DNA of 64,000 nt from CAZSSM01 sp964609385. Its GTDB lineage: Bacteria; Planctomycetota; Planctomycetia; Isosphaerales; Isosphaeraceae. Shown piece by piece: positions 20,558 through 29,316 of this stretch. Location of the stretch: positions 14,885 to 78,884 of the forward strand of contig CAZSSM010000025.1 of assembly GCA_964609385.1 (NCBI GenBank). Direction: 5' to 3'. Both the position numbers and the translations under genes were made by a program. A model generated the notes under the pieces. It did no database searches. It was given only the letters and a program-made list of their open reading frames with translations, and was not told the origin of the DNA. Position 1 is the first letter of the stretch. Every line of letters begins with the position of its first letter.

Positions 20558-21799
20558 TCAATCAGCATCGGTTTCGCTCTTGATAAGCATCACGCCCAGG
20601 TTACCGTTTGCGTGGGAGTCCTTGAGGTTTCGGTGATCCGTGGCCGTGTCGACGAACAAGTTGCCGTCGATGACGACGTAACGGGTCGGCTCTTCGCCCT
20701 CCAGGACCAACCCACCGGGACGGAGTCCGGCGAACAGATTGCCGGCGATCACGAGTTCGGACGTCGATTCGAGATGGATCCCGGTCGCCAGGCGATCACC
20801 TTCGGCACGCGCGACCTGATCGGGTCCGACCGTGCTGTCGGCGAAGGCGTTCCCGCTGACGGTGATCCGACCACTGTCTGGTCCGATCCGCAACGCATCG
20901 TGCTGGACGATCGGGAACGTGTTGCCCGTCACCGCGCAGCCGTGGGCATCGATCAGGTCGATCCCACCGCCAGTCTCGTGCGCGATCACGTTGGCGCTGA
21001 GCGTGATTCCGTAGCAGTCGCGGTCCAAGACGATCGCCCGGCCAGCGCACTCCTCGATCATGTTGCCCGAGACGACCGATCCATAAGTGTTCTCGATCAC
21101 GACCCCATCACGAAGGTGATCGTCGAGATTGTTGCCGGTCACGCAGAGGTTGAATCCATCGACGCACCGGAGGGCATCTTGGTTCTCCTCGAAGTGGTTG
21201 CCGACGACCACGATGTCGTGGCATCCAATCAGGTTCAGGCCCGCTCCGGCGTTGTAGGTTAGCAGACAGTCATTGATCCGAGGATCCTCGTAGCAGTTGT
21301 CGAGCCGGATCCCGTCGCCCCCACAGGCGGTTACCGAGACCCCCTCCAGATAGATTTCATTGACACCACGGGCCACGATGCCGGCGCCCGAGTCGGAATT
21401 GCCCTCGATGTGGATGTCGCTGATCTGCACCCGCCAGATCCGCGCGTTGGCATTCTCATCGATCTCGGGCGACTGGATGATCAAGGCCGGCTGACCATCC
21501 CGGTTCCGGTTGATGATCCGTGTGGCCGGCCCCGAGCCGACCAGCAAGGTCTCACCGGTGGTCAACATCAACGGACGGTCGATCTCGAACCGACCCGGAG
21601 GGATCCGGACGACACCACCCTCCGCGCCCAACGCGTCCAGGGCATCCTGCAGGCTCGCGTAGTCGATCGCCTCGACCACCACCTCCGCGCCGGGCAACCG
21701 CGCCTCTTGCTGACTTGCCGCACCCAACATCCAGATCGCCAACAGGCCCAAGCCCACGCTCAGGATAATCGTCCAGGGTCGCCAACGGATCGGGTCCAT
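20558..21799 (-). CDS. Right-handed parallel beta-helix repeat protein
   Basis: A 413-residue protein with an N-terminal hydrophobic segment ('IILSVGLGLLAIWMLGAA', about residues 10-27) acting as signal or anchor. From residue ~45 'YASLQDALDALGAEGG' introduces a pectin-lyase-like fold. Residues ~90-390 then repeat the rung pattern of beta-helices about every 22-24 residues, for example 'VVVGNHFEENQDALRC', 'LCVTGNNLDDHLRDGVV', 'SVVSGNMIEECAGRAIV' and 'ITVSGNAFADSTVG'. The many 'GN-F/I' turns are asparagine-ladder positions. Such proteins bind or cut polysaccharides such as pectin or alginate; no catalytic site can be named. Start at 21799 because GGAGGAC lies 6-7 bases upstream of this ATG. 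No partner gene is adjacent in the same direction. Confidence 0.85.
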   Translation of the reverse strand: MDPIRWRPWTIILSVGLGLLAIWMLGAASQQEARLPGAEVVVEAIDYASLQDALDALGAEGGVVRIPPGRFEIDRPLMLTTGETLLVGSGPATRIINRNRDGQPALIIQSPEIDENANARIWRVQISDIHIEGNSDSGAGIVARGVNEIYLEGVSVTACGGDGIRLDNCYEDPRINDCLLTYNAGAGLNLIGCHDIVVVGNHFEENQDALRCVDGFNLCVTGNNLDDHLRDGVVIENTYGSVVSGNMIEECAGRAIVLDRDCYGITLSANVIAHETGGGIDLIDAHGCAVTGNTFPIVQHDALRIGPDSGRITVSGNAFADSTVGPDQVARAEGDRLATGIHLESTSELVIAGNLFAGLRPGGLVLEGEEPTRYVVIDGNLFVDTATDHRNLKDSHANGNLGVMLIKSETDAD

Positions 21800-22052
21800 C
21801 GAGGAGTCCTCCCAAGGTTCCAAGGAAAATCGGGCGATCCGCCCGATCGCTCGACCTTAGGCGATCCTCTAACGAACCTCAACGAGTCGACATCGATCCC
21901 CCTTCACCTCCGAACCTGACGCCAGCAACTCGATGAACCCCAGACTCCGGGCGCGAGGCCAGAAATCTGGGGCTCATCAGTGACTCTCGAAGATCGAGTC
22001 CGTGTCAGAATGCGGTTATCGAAAGGTTATTGCCGACCTCTTCGCGTCACGA

Positions 22053-22517
22053 TCAGGGGCCGATCCACAGTCCGAAGCCGGGCACTCGGAACGAGAAGCC
22101 CGGTCGTCGGTAGACGCGGGGATACACATAGTGGCCGTATCTCCGAGGGATGATGACGCGGGGCGGGACCACATAGCCTCCTCGAAATCGACGAGGGATC
22201 GGCGCGAACCTCGGGTCGACGAAGGGGTCCAGGTACGGGGCAGGGGCGGGGACGAAGCCGCGACGGCGTCGGAACCGCCGCGCATCCTCGAAGAACTCCT
22301 CACGCGCTTCGCGAAGCTCTTCGAAATACTCTTCGCGAGCCTCGCGGAGATCCTCGAAGTCATCGGCGTCACGGAGATCTTCCAGGTACTCGCGATACGC
22401 CTCGCGGGCCTCACGCGATCCGAACCCCTGGGCTTCGGCGTCACTCACTGTCATCAGGCCGAGGGGGAGGATGAAGCCAAGAACCAGTAGGGGTTGGAGA
22501 CGAAGCATCCAGCTCAT
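22053..22517 (-). CDS. Small secreted protein with charged Glu/Arg repeat region
   Basis: A 154-residue protein with a clear signal peptide ('LLVLGFILPLGLMTVSDAEA'). Residues ~33-85 are a highly charged helical stretch built of degenerate repeats ('REAREAYREYLEDLRDAD', 'REEYFEELREAREEFFED'), likely a single long helix. The C-terminal half is proline, tyrosine and arginine-rich ('FRGGYVVPPRVIIPRRYGH') and ends 'FGLWIGP'. A GGAGAG ribosome binding site precedes the ATG. I do not recognise a family; small exported proteins with tyrosine/arginine-rich tails are common in planctomycetes. It stands alone on its strand. Confidence 0.7.
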   Translation of the reverse strand: MSWMLRLQPLLVLGFILPLGLMTVSDAEAQGFGSREAREAYREYLEDLRDADDFEDLREAREEYFEELREAREEFFEDARRFRRRRGFVPAPAPYLDPFVDPRFAPIPRRFRGGYVVPPRVIIPRRYGHYVYPRVYRRPGFSFRVPGFGLWIGP

Positions 22518-22815
22518 TGGGGTCTCTCCATTCAGGTGCGTTCACGTTGCTTTCGGGCCCAATCCGATCAGGACCCACATTTCTTCCATCGTGCGAGGAT
22601 CGTGCCAAGGAACGTCGGAATCCCCGAAACCGCCCCGGTAAGCCCGATCCCGTCGAGCCGCCGGATCGCAGGGACCCCTTGGGGTAACGCGAGATTGGTG
22701 GGCCGACGTTACAATGGAGCCTGTTCGACGGGCATCAACCGCCCTCGAATCCCGATCCCCCGACGTCCGGACTCTGACGCGGGCCGAAGTGAGGGAAAGG
22801 CAAGGGGAGAAGCAT

Positions 22816-23472
22816 TTGGAACTCCAGGTCGCCCAGATCGTCGATTGCACCGAAGCTGAGGGGCCGGGCCGCCGGTTCGCGCTCTGGTTCCAGGGCTGCC
22901 CGCTACGCTGTCCGGGTTGCTGCAACCCGGAGATGCTCCCGTTCCGAGGCGGAGCGACCTGGACGTTGGAGGCGGTCAGAGACCGAATCGCACAGGCGCG
23001 AACCGACCGCACGATCGAGGGGATCACGCTGCTCGGAGGCGAGCCGTTTGCGCACCCCTCGGCCGCATCAGGCCTCGCCAAGATCGCCGACGACCTCGAC
23101 CTCTCGGTGATGGTCTTCAGCGGCCACACCCTAGAGCAGCTCCGGGCGATGGCCGAGACCGACCCAGATATCCATGCCCTTCTGGATCAGACCGACATCC
23201 TGATCGATGGCCGCTATCTCCGCGAGCACCCCGAGCCCCCAGGCGGTCGGCGCTGGGTCGGCTCGACCAACCAACGAGTCCATTTCCTCGGCCGGCGCGC
23301 CCAGGCCGACGATCCACGATGGTCTGAACCAAACACCCTGGAGATCCGGCTCGTCGACGGCAGCGTCTCGGTCAACGGGTTCCCGTCGCGATCGGCGTTG
23401 GGGCTCTGGAAACGGCCTCGGCGCGCGGACCGGGCCCCGACCCGTCACCAACCGCCCACGCCCCCGCGCTGA
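22816..23472 (+). CDS. 4Fe-4S radical SAM activating-enzyme-like protein
   Basis: A 218-residue protein resembling anaerobic ribonucleotide reductase activases (NrdG-like). The radical SAM cluster motif is 'GCPLRCPGCCN', with C28, C32 and C35 in CxxxCxxC spacing. 'GITLLGGEPFAHP' is the SAM-binding GGEP motif, and 'SVMVFSGHTLEQL' and 'DILIDGRYLREH' follow the family pattern. No nrdD lies nearby, so a ribonucleotide reductase role is doubtful. The TTG at 22816 is preferred because AGGGGAGA lies just upstream and the family core begins there. ATG 22714 would add 34 unlikely residues without a ribosome binding site. The stop is 16 bases before the next gene, so the two are probably co-transcribed. 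It may modify a component of a larger system (see 39.2-48.7 kb). Confidence 0.8.
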   Translation: MELQVAQIVDCTEAEGPGRRFALWFQGCPLRCPGCCNPEMLPFRGGATWTLEAVRDRIAQARTDRTIEGITLLGGEPFAHPSAASGLAKIADDLDLSVMVFSGHTLEQLRAMAETDPDIHALLDQTDILIDGRYLREHPEPPGGRRWVGSTNQRVHFLGRRAQADDPRWSEPNTLEIRLVDGSVSVNGFPSRSALGLWKRPRRADRAPTRHQPPTPPR

Positions 23473-23488
23473 GCCGAAGGCACGCGTT

Positions 23489-24583
23489 ATGTATCTCGTC
23501 CGCTCCTTCGAGTCCGACCTGCTCCGGATCCTCCATGTGATCCTCGGCCGCGCCCCCGCCCTGGAGGTGCTCGGCCTACTGATGAAGCGGCAGGACCGTC
23601 CCCAATGCCTGACCGCGCCGGCCGTTGAAGTGATCCAGCGGACCCTGGGCAAAGGTCTGGTCTGGTGGATGGCCATACATGACGGTTGGATCCGAACCCG
23701 CCATATGCGCAGCGAACGCGCCGTCGAGGGGCGGCTCTGGGAACGGACCCGCCCTCAGGACTTGGCCCTTCACTTCTCCGAACACACCTTGGAATGGCTG
23801 ATCCGCCTGACCGCCGAGCCTCTGGACAAGCGACGGCCCGACGACTGGGACCCGCCCGAGTCGTCGTTGACGATGGGCGACCGCCTAGTCCTGTACTGGA
23901 CCTATCGCGTCTTCCACGGCACCGAGGCGATGATCGCGCTGCGACGGATGCCGGTCATTCGACGACACGGCCTCTGCCGGCTCAGCTTCCCGCAGGACGC
24001 CCTACGGGTCACCGACCTCTTGGAGACGCCGGTCCAGCTCAAGGTCTGGCTGACCGAGCCGGGCACCTGGATCCTCGAGGTCCTTCAGCGCGACCTAGCC
24101 CGACGCTGGGTCGAAGTCGAGCGGGGCAAGGGTCGCCTGACCGACACCGACCAGATCCGACGGCTCGGCCAAGCGCAGGACGAGTTGATCACCGACTATC
24201 TGGAGACGATCCGCGCACGGGGTCGTCCCGACCTGGCCCGGTTCCTGCTCATGATCGCCTCGGACGTCTTCGCCGCGCCCGTACAAGGTCACGACTGGGT
24301 CGGCCAGTTGGTCGTCAACCGGCTTCGACTCGCCGAACGCGCTGCAATCTATCAGTCGGCCCTCTCGCTGCCACGCGCCTTGGAAACGCTCCGGCTCTGG
24401 GAGGTCGAGTCCCGAGGCATCGGCTACTTCGACGAGGGGTACGCCGCCAGCCAGCTCTTCAAGGCCGACTGGCAGACCTACGACGGTGCCCGGCTCCACG
24501 AACACGCCCGCCAGCTTAGCCAAGCCCTCGACCCGCTCGGCACCGTCGCCGAGGCCGGGTCAGGCGACGCATCGAGACCTTGA
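23489..24583 (+). CDS. Unknown 364-residue protein, possible ternary-system component
   Basis: A soluble, mostly helical protein rich in leucine and arginine. It opens 'YLVRSFESDLLRILHVILG' and contains 'AVEVIQRTLGKGLVWWM', 'VEGRLWERTRPQDLALHFS', 'TMGDRLVLYWTYRVFHGTE' and 'GLCRLSFPQDALRVTDLLE'. There is no signal peptide, membrane segment or catalytic motif. I recall proteins with this opening and the 'VEGRLWERT' motif next to FtsH-type ternary conflict systems in planctomycetes and myxobacteria, but cannot verify it here. It follows the radical SAM gene by 16 bases and has GAAGG before its ATG, so the pair is an operon. It converges with the baeRF-like gene. Confidence 0.7.
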   Translation: MYLVRSFESDLLRILHVILGRAPALEVLGLLMKRQDRPQCLTAPAVEVIQRTLGKGLVWWMAIHDGWIRTRHMRSERAVEGRLWERTRPQDLALHFSEHTLEWLIRLTAEPLDKRRPDDWDPPESSLTMGDRLVLYWTYRVFHGTEAMIALRRMPVIRRHGLCRLSFPQDALRVTDLLETPVQLKVWLTEPGTWILEVLQRDLARRWVEVERGKGRLTDTDQIRRLGQAQDELITDYLETIRARGRPDLARFLLMIASDVFAAPVQGHDWVGQLVVNRLRLAERAAIYQSALSLPRALETLRLWEVESRGIGYFDEGYAASQLFKADWQTYDGARLHEHARQLSQALDPLGTVAEAGSGDASRP

Positions 24584-24672
24584 AGGTCCGAGAACCTCCT
24601 CGACGACGCCCAACCACCGTATTTTGGCGTATCGCACATGGAGTAAATTCGGACGACGAGGTCAGGATCGGA

Positions 24673-25857
24673 TCAACCGTCGTCGCGGAGCAGGGCGGCG
24701 ACGCCCCCGCGACCCTCGAGGGGATCGGATAGGTCCTTGTCGTCGCGGGCCTCGAGTATGGTGATCGACGCGCCCTGGCGACGAACGATCTTCAGGATCT
24801 GCTGGAGCTTAAGGTAGGCCGGCCGGGGCTCACCGCAGGCCAGGGGCGAGTCGGGCTCGGACCAACCGATCCGATCCCGACCGACGATCAGATGGACGAC
24901 GCGGCCGATCTGAGCGGCCTGCAAGACGACATCGGCTCCAGTGACGACGCGGTAATCCTCCCGGAGTCGCCCCTCCAGGTCGTCCAGAGCGCGGCGCTCC
25001 TCGAGTCGACGCCAGTCGACCAGGACCGGCTCGAGCCGCGGGAGGAGGTCCTCGGCCCGCTCGGGGATGCCGTCGCCGGCGACCTCGGTGATCGGCCCGG
25101 TGATCCTCCGGGGCAACGATCGCCGCAGCGCGGCGGTCAGCTCGGGGGTGCCGAAGAGGACCGCGCCGCGGGTGTGGCCCGGTTGCCAAGCCTGGCCGAG
25201 CCGCTCGGCGGCGCCTCGGAGCAGCGCGTCGTCTTCGGCCACGCGGAGCTTCTCGTGCTTGTCGCCGGAGGCCCGATTCTTGGTCGTCATGGTTGCCTTG
25301 TCGCTGGTGAAGTCGTCGTCCTGCGGATCGCGTTGGCGTCGACACGTCTCCAGCGCGGTGACGACGCCGGCGTGGGTCCGGCCGATCCAGACCTCCGGCG
25401 TGGTCACCACCGCCAGCAGCAGCTCGGGGTAACTGACCCTCGGCTCCCAGAGCGGCAGGAGCCAGGGCGCTTCGCCGACGACCAGTTGCGCCTCCACCGG
25501 GAAGTCCAGGGCCAGGACCCGAAGAAGGCCGCGGTCCGCCGCCGAGAAGACGGCCAGGCCGGTCAGGTCGTCGTGGCGATGCTCCTGGGCCGCCCGGCGG
25601 ATCTGCTCGCAATCGGCCTCCGGATCGCCGGTCGAGCGGCCAGCAGCCCCGAGCGCCTTCAACGGTCGATCGATCATCCGTTGCAGGCCTTCCTCGAAGT
25701 GGGGCCGCTCGATCTGTCTCGCCTCAGCGCCCTCGATCCGGAAGTCCAGATAGGCCGAGGCAATGGGCTTCCCCTCGGTGTCCAGCTCGTCGCCGTCGTC
25801 GAGGAGCCGGGCGATCTGTGCACGGAGGTCGGCTGTGTCGTCCACATTCACGTCCAT
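24673..25857 (-). CDS. baeRF/Vms1-like (bacterial archaeo-eukaryotic release factor) protein
   Basis: A 394-residue protein that looks like a member of the bacterial eRF1/Vms1-related families. 'PIASAYLDFRIEGAEA' is the first strand block ('SxYLD'). 'DLTGLAVFSAADRGLLRVL' and 'FPVEAQLVVGEAPWLLPLW' form the central 'LAVF-A' core, and the end 'RRQGASITILEARDDKDL' resembles the L7Ae-like last domain. The middle (~190-215) is a charged linker. Relatives are thought to act on ribosomes or peptidyl-tRNA; no glutamine-rich catalytic loop could be identified with certainty. Start at ATG 25857 because GGAGGAC lies about 10 bases upstream; ATG 25875 is an alternative. The flavoprotein gene upstream ends 93 bases before it in the same direction, so they may be co-transcribed. 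Confidence 0.6.
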   Translation of the reverse strand: MDVNVDDTADLRAQIARLLDDGDELDTEGKPIASAYLDFRIEGAEARQIERPHFEEGLQRMIDRPLKALGAAGRSTGDPEADCEQIRRAAQEHRHDDLTGLAVFSAADRGLLRVLALDFPVEAQLVVGEAPWLLPLWEPRVSYPELLLAVVTTPEVWIGRTHAGVVTALETCRRQRDPQDDDFTSDKATMTTKNRASGDKHEKLRVAEDDALLRGAAERLGQAWQPGHTRGAVLFGTPELTAALRRSLPRRITGPITEVAGDGIPERAEDLLPRLEPVLVDWRRLEERRALDDLEGRLREDYRVVTGADVVLQAAQIGRVVHLIVGRDRIGWSEPDSPLACGEPRPAYLKLQQILKIVRRQGASITILEARDDKDLSDPLEGRGGVAALLRDDG

Positions 25858-25950
25858 CTGCGAGAAGTCCTCCATCTCCCTGGGGTCGCCCCGACCCCGA
25901 ATTCCAGGGGGCCGGGAACAATGTCTCGGTCGGATCGCCTGACCCAATGC

Positions 25951-26469
25951 TTAGAAATCGACCTTGCGGTGGTCACCGGGCGGCTCATAGGCCTCGCCGG
26001 TGAGAGTGGCCTTGAGGTAGCCGACCGCGTGGACGACCGTCGAGGGCGCAGCGTCCCAATATTCACCCTTGTCCAAATCGACGCGGATCAGCGTCAAATT
26101 AGGATCGTCGAGCCCGCTGGGGAACCATGCCTTGTACGCCGGGCTCCAGAGGCGCTCGGCACGGTCGCGGTCATCGACCATGCGGGCGCGACCCGACAGC
26201 GAGACGTACGACTGCGAACGCGGGCAGGACAAGCTCAGGTTGACATGCCGATCCTGAGCGATCTCGAAGATCTTGCCCGAGCGTTCCTCAGTGAAGAACC
26301 AGAGCATGCCGTCGAACCGCCCCGAATCGTCCTGGTCAATGTGCACATGCATCGGGCGACTACGCATCGTGCCGTCCGGCTCGCTAGTGGTCAGCATGGC
26401 CACCCCTAGTTGACGAACCATCTCGATCAGTTTCGCGGTCGATTCCCCCGTTGGTGCGGTTATAGCCAT
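25951..26469 (-). CDS. PNPOx-like (general stress protein 26 type) flavoprotein
   Basis: A 172-residue protein with the split-barrel FMN-binding fold. 'VRQLGVAMLTTSEPDGTMR' followed by 'SRPMHVH' is the first half-barrel. 'GMLWFFTEERSGKIFEI', 'HVNLSLSCPRSQSYVSLSG' and 'WFPSGLDDPNLTLIRVDL' complete the pattern of general stress protein 26 relatives. Such proteins bind FMN or similar cofactors and are linked to oxidative or general stress; the substrate is unknown. GGAAAG precedes ATG 26469. The longer in-frame start at 26685 adds cysteine/glycine-rich sequence with no counterpart in the family. It is likely the first gene of a two-gene unit with the baeRF-like gene. Confidence 0.85.
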   Translation of the reverse strand: MAITAPTGESTAKLIEMVRQLGVAMLTTSEPDGTMRSRPMHVHIDQDDSGRFDGMLWFFTEERSGKIFEIAQDRHVNLSLSCPRSQSYVSLSGRARMVDDRDRAERLWSPAYKAWFPSGLDDPNLTLIRVDLDKGEYWDAAPSTVVHAVGYLKATLTGEAYEPPGDHRKVDF

Positions 26470-27216
26470 GGATGACTTTCCTTTCGAATCCTGTCGTAAG
26501 CCGTCGTGACGATCATTCTCATCGGGCCCCGCGCTGCAAGCGAAACCCGGCCTGAGACCGAGTTCGAGGGCCGCGATCACCTCAAACATGGTGCAATCCG
26601 CATTCCTAAGCCGAACCCCACCCTCGTCGCTGCCATGTGCCCATCCATGCTGGACTACCGATAAGGGCCTTGCGATCCCTTCCAACCGGGATGACCGATC
26701 GCGGATCGAGCGGAGCGACGAAGGTCAGCACGCCCATCTCGACTAATCGGATGGGACAGACCCTTGAGATCCGAGCGATGCCCGCTCGGTCTCACTCGGG
26801 TTGCTCCTCGAGTCTTCCGAGCAACGAAAGGCCCCAAAGCCGTTCGGTGAGATCGGGGGACGCTCGTCTCAAAGGAAACCGATCAACGACCTCCCGTGGT
26901 TACATGGTGTGGAATTTCGACGTTGAGACCGGTCCCGATCCAGCATATAAGCGGCATCTAGCCGGCGTGGGACGCCCCATCCAGAGCAGCCCTATGGATT
27001 GCGGCCCCCCCACCGATTAGGCTGGTCTTTGTTGAGAAAGCTCCCCCCACAGCGCCCCCCCGCTATGCTCGAGACCTGCCAACCAAGCCCATGCCATCGT
27101 AACACCCCAACCCCGGATCAATTCCAATCCCGGCCGAGTCCCCACCGACCTATGTCCGGATCCGGGACGACCCGAGACAAGTTTGACTTAACTCACCTTC
27201 AACAGGTTTTGACACG
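26470..27216. other. Intergenic stretch without a supported gene
   Basis: About 750 bases between divergently transcribed genes, with C-runs near 27005-27060. It should hold the promoters of both the flavoprotein and the heparinase-like gene, but I could not name -35/-10 boxes with confidence. Confidence 0.4.
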
Positions 27217-29103
27217 ATGCTTTCACTTGGTTTTCCTCTCATCGTCGCGATGTCGAGCCTGGTGGGACCGCCGACAGAAGCGTCCTTGCCGGGTCCGGTC
27301 GAGGTATGGTCGACGTTGCGGACAGGACATCCTCGGGTGCTGGCCGAGGATTCGACGTTCGAGCGGCTGAAGATGCGGATCGAGGCCGGCGAGCAGCCGA
27401 TCACCGATTGGTATCGGGCCATCGAACAGCGGGCCGAGGCCTTGCTGGACCGGGACCCGGTGGCCTATGAGATCCCCGACGGCAAGCGGCTGCTCCGGGT
27501 CAGTCGCGAGGCGGTCGCGAGGGTCTACCCGTTGGCGTTGACCTATCGGATCTCGGGCGATCGCCGCTTCCTGGAACGGCTCGATCGCGAGTTGGCGGCG
27601 ATCACCGCGTTCCCCGACTGGAACCCCTCGCACTTCCTGGACACCGCCGAGATGGCCCACGCCGTGGGGATCGCCCTGGACTGGCTCCACGACGACTGGT
27701 CGCCTTCGCAACGGACGCGGATCGTGGAGGCGCTGGACCGGTTCGCGTTCGCCCCCGCACTAAGGGTCTATCGCGAGGAAACCCGATCCATGCGTTGGCA
27801 TCGCGCCGAGCACAACTGGAATCAGGTCTGCAACGGCGGACTGACTATCGCCGCGCTGGCCGCTGCCGACGAACGACCCGAGACGGCCGGGGCAATCCTC
27901 TCCTATGCGGTCGCCTCGTTGCCCCGAGCGATGCGCGAATACGCCCCCGACGGCGGCTACAAGGAGTCGCCCGGCTACTGGTCTTACGGGACGTTCTACA
28001 ACGGCCTAATGCTAGCGGCGCTCGAGACCGGGCTGGGGACCGACTTCGGCCTGGCCGAGCATCCAGGGTTCGACGTAACCGGCGACTTCCCGATCCAGGT
28101 CACCGGCCCGACCGGCGCGAACTTCAACTTCGGCGACGGCAAGGAGGCACCCGTCTCGAGGCTCTCGGTCCTCTGGTGGCTGGGTGCGCGGTTCGAGCGC
28201 CCCGACTACTTCGCCGTGGCTCGCAAAGCCGCCGAGCGATTCCCGCGTGCCCTCGACCTGATCTGGTTCCGACCCACCCCAAGTGGAAATGACACGCTGT
28301 CGCCACGACCGTTGGGCAATTCGTGGGTCGGCCCGCACGTCGTGGCGATCCGTGGGTCCTGGACCGATCCGCAAACGACCTTCGTGGCGTTTAAGGGCGG
28401 CCGGCCGCTCGACAACCACGCCCAATGCGACATCGGCACCTTCGTGCTCGAGGCGCGGGGGGTCCGCTGGGCGATCGATCTAGGCCGGGACGATTACAAC
28501 CTGCCGGGATACTTCAACCGAGGCAAAGGGCGCTGGCGGTTCTACCGAAACCGCGCCGAAAGCCACAACACCTTGCTGATCGACCCGGACTCGGGTCAGG
28601 ACCAGGACCCGAACGCGGTCGCGACGATCGTGGCGAGCGACCTCAACGGCGATGACGGCGACCCCTTGTGGGCGATCGTCGACATGAGCCAAGCCTACGG
28701 CGACCGGACCCGATCGGTTCGCCGAGGCGTCAAGCTCTTCGATGGTAAAAATGTATTGATCCAGGATGAAGTCGACGCCAACGACATCACGCTACACTGG
28801 AACATGCATACGCGAGCGACGATCTCCCTGACCGAGGACGCCCGCCGCGCAATGCTCTCGGAGGCGGGCGAGACCCTCCAGGTCATACTGGTGGAGCCGT
28901 CGGAGGCCCGCTTCGAGGTTCGGTCAGCCCAACCGCTGCCCAACTCTCCCAGAGTCCCGGGCCAGGACGCCAACCAGGGGGTCCGTAAACTCACGATCGT
29001 GCTCGAAGGGCAAAGCGACCCTCGGGTCACCGTCTTCTTCGTCGTCGATGACGCAGATGCCCCGACGATCGCCCCACTCGAACGCTGGCAAGACATGCCC
29101 TGA
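27217..29103 (+). CDS. Heparinase II/III family protein (polysaccharide lyase)
   Basis: A 628-residue exported protein with a short signal peptide ending 'PPTEA'. Residues ~30-340 form an alpha/alpha toroid: 'HPRVLAEDSTFERLKMRI', 'LALTYRISGDRRFLERLDR', 'HNWNQVCNGGLTIAALA' and 'DGGYKESPGYWSYGTFYN'. The last two carry the asparagine/histidine and tyrosine residues expected at the active site of such lyases. Residues ~370-620 are the beta-sandwich C-terminal domain, with 'GGRPLDNHAQCDIGTFVLEA' as its conserved opening. Family members cleave uronic-acid polysaccharides such as heparin or alginate by elimination; the substrate cannot be assigned. The sulfatase at 37.5 kb could act in the same sulfated-glycan breakdown, though the genes are not linked. 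Confidence 0.85.
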   Translation: MLSLGFPLIVAMSSLVGPPTEASLPGPVEVWSTLRTGHPRVLAEDSTFERLKMRIEAGEQPITDWYRAIEQRAEALLDRDPVAYEIPDGKRLLRVSREAVARVYPLALTYRISGDRRFLERLDRELAAITAFPDWNPSHFLDTAEMAHAVGIALDWLHDDWSPSQRTRIVEALDRFAFAPALRVYREETRSMRWHRAEHNWNQVCNGGLTIAALAAADERPETAGAILSYAVASLPRAMREYAPDGGYKESPGYWSYGTFYNGLMLAALETGLGTDFGLAEHPGFDVTGDFPIQVTGPTGANFNFGDGKEAPVSRLSVLWWLGARFERPDYFAVARKAAERFPRALDLIWFRPTPSGNDTLSPRPLGNSWVGPHVVAIRGSWTDPQTTFVAFKGGRPLDNHAQCDIGTFVLEARGVRWAIDLGRDDYNLPGYFNRGKGRWRFYRNRAESHNTLLIDPDSGQDQDPNAVATIVASDLNGDDGDPLWAIVDMSQAYGDRTRSVRRGVKLFDGKNVLIQDEVDANDITLHWNMHTRATISLTEDARRAMLSEAGETLQVILVEPSEARFEVRSAQPLPNSPRVPGQDANQGVRKLTIVLEGQSDPRVTVFFVVDDADAPTIAPLERWQDMP

Positions 29104-29316
29104 TGAGCAGACATCGATGGGTCGGTTTTCTCCGTTTTCCTTGTCGGCCTCGCGGTCATTCCGCGGGTGAACAGGTCGTCGGGGTGAGAGCAGAGTCGGA
29201 CGTGTCGTTTCGAATGGTTTCGAGACATCTGGCTCCCAACCCGGCGAAACACGATCTCCACTCGAACCCGTCGTATGCACGGGTCGAGGGATTCCACGCC
29301 GACAGGGACCTCAACG

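Noticed and set aside
24892..26409. 505-residue plus-strand frame across the baeRF-like and PNPOx-like genes
   Set aside because: It spans two well-supported minus-strand genes, has no ribosome binding site and is leucine/glycine/arginine-rich without a domain.
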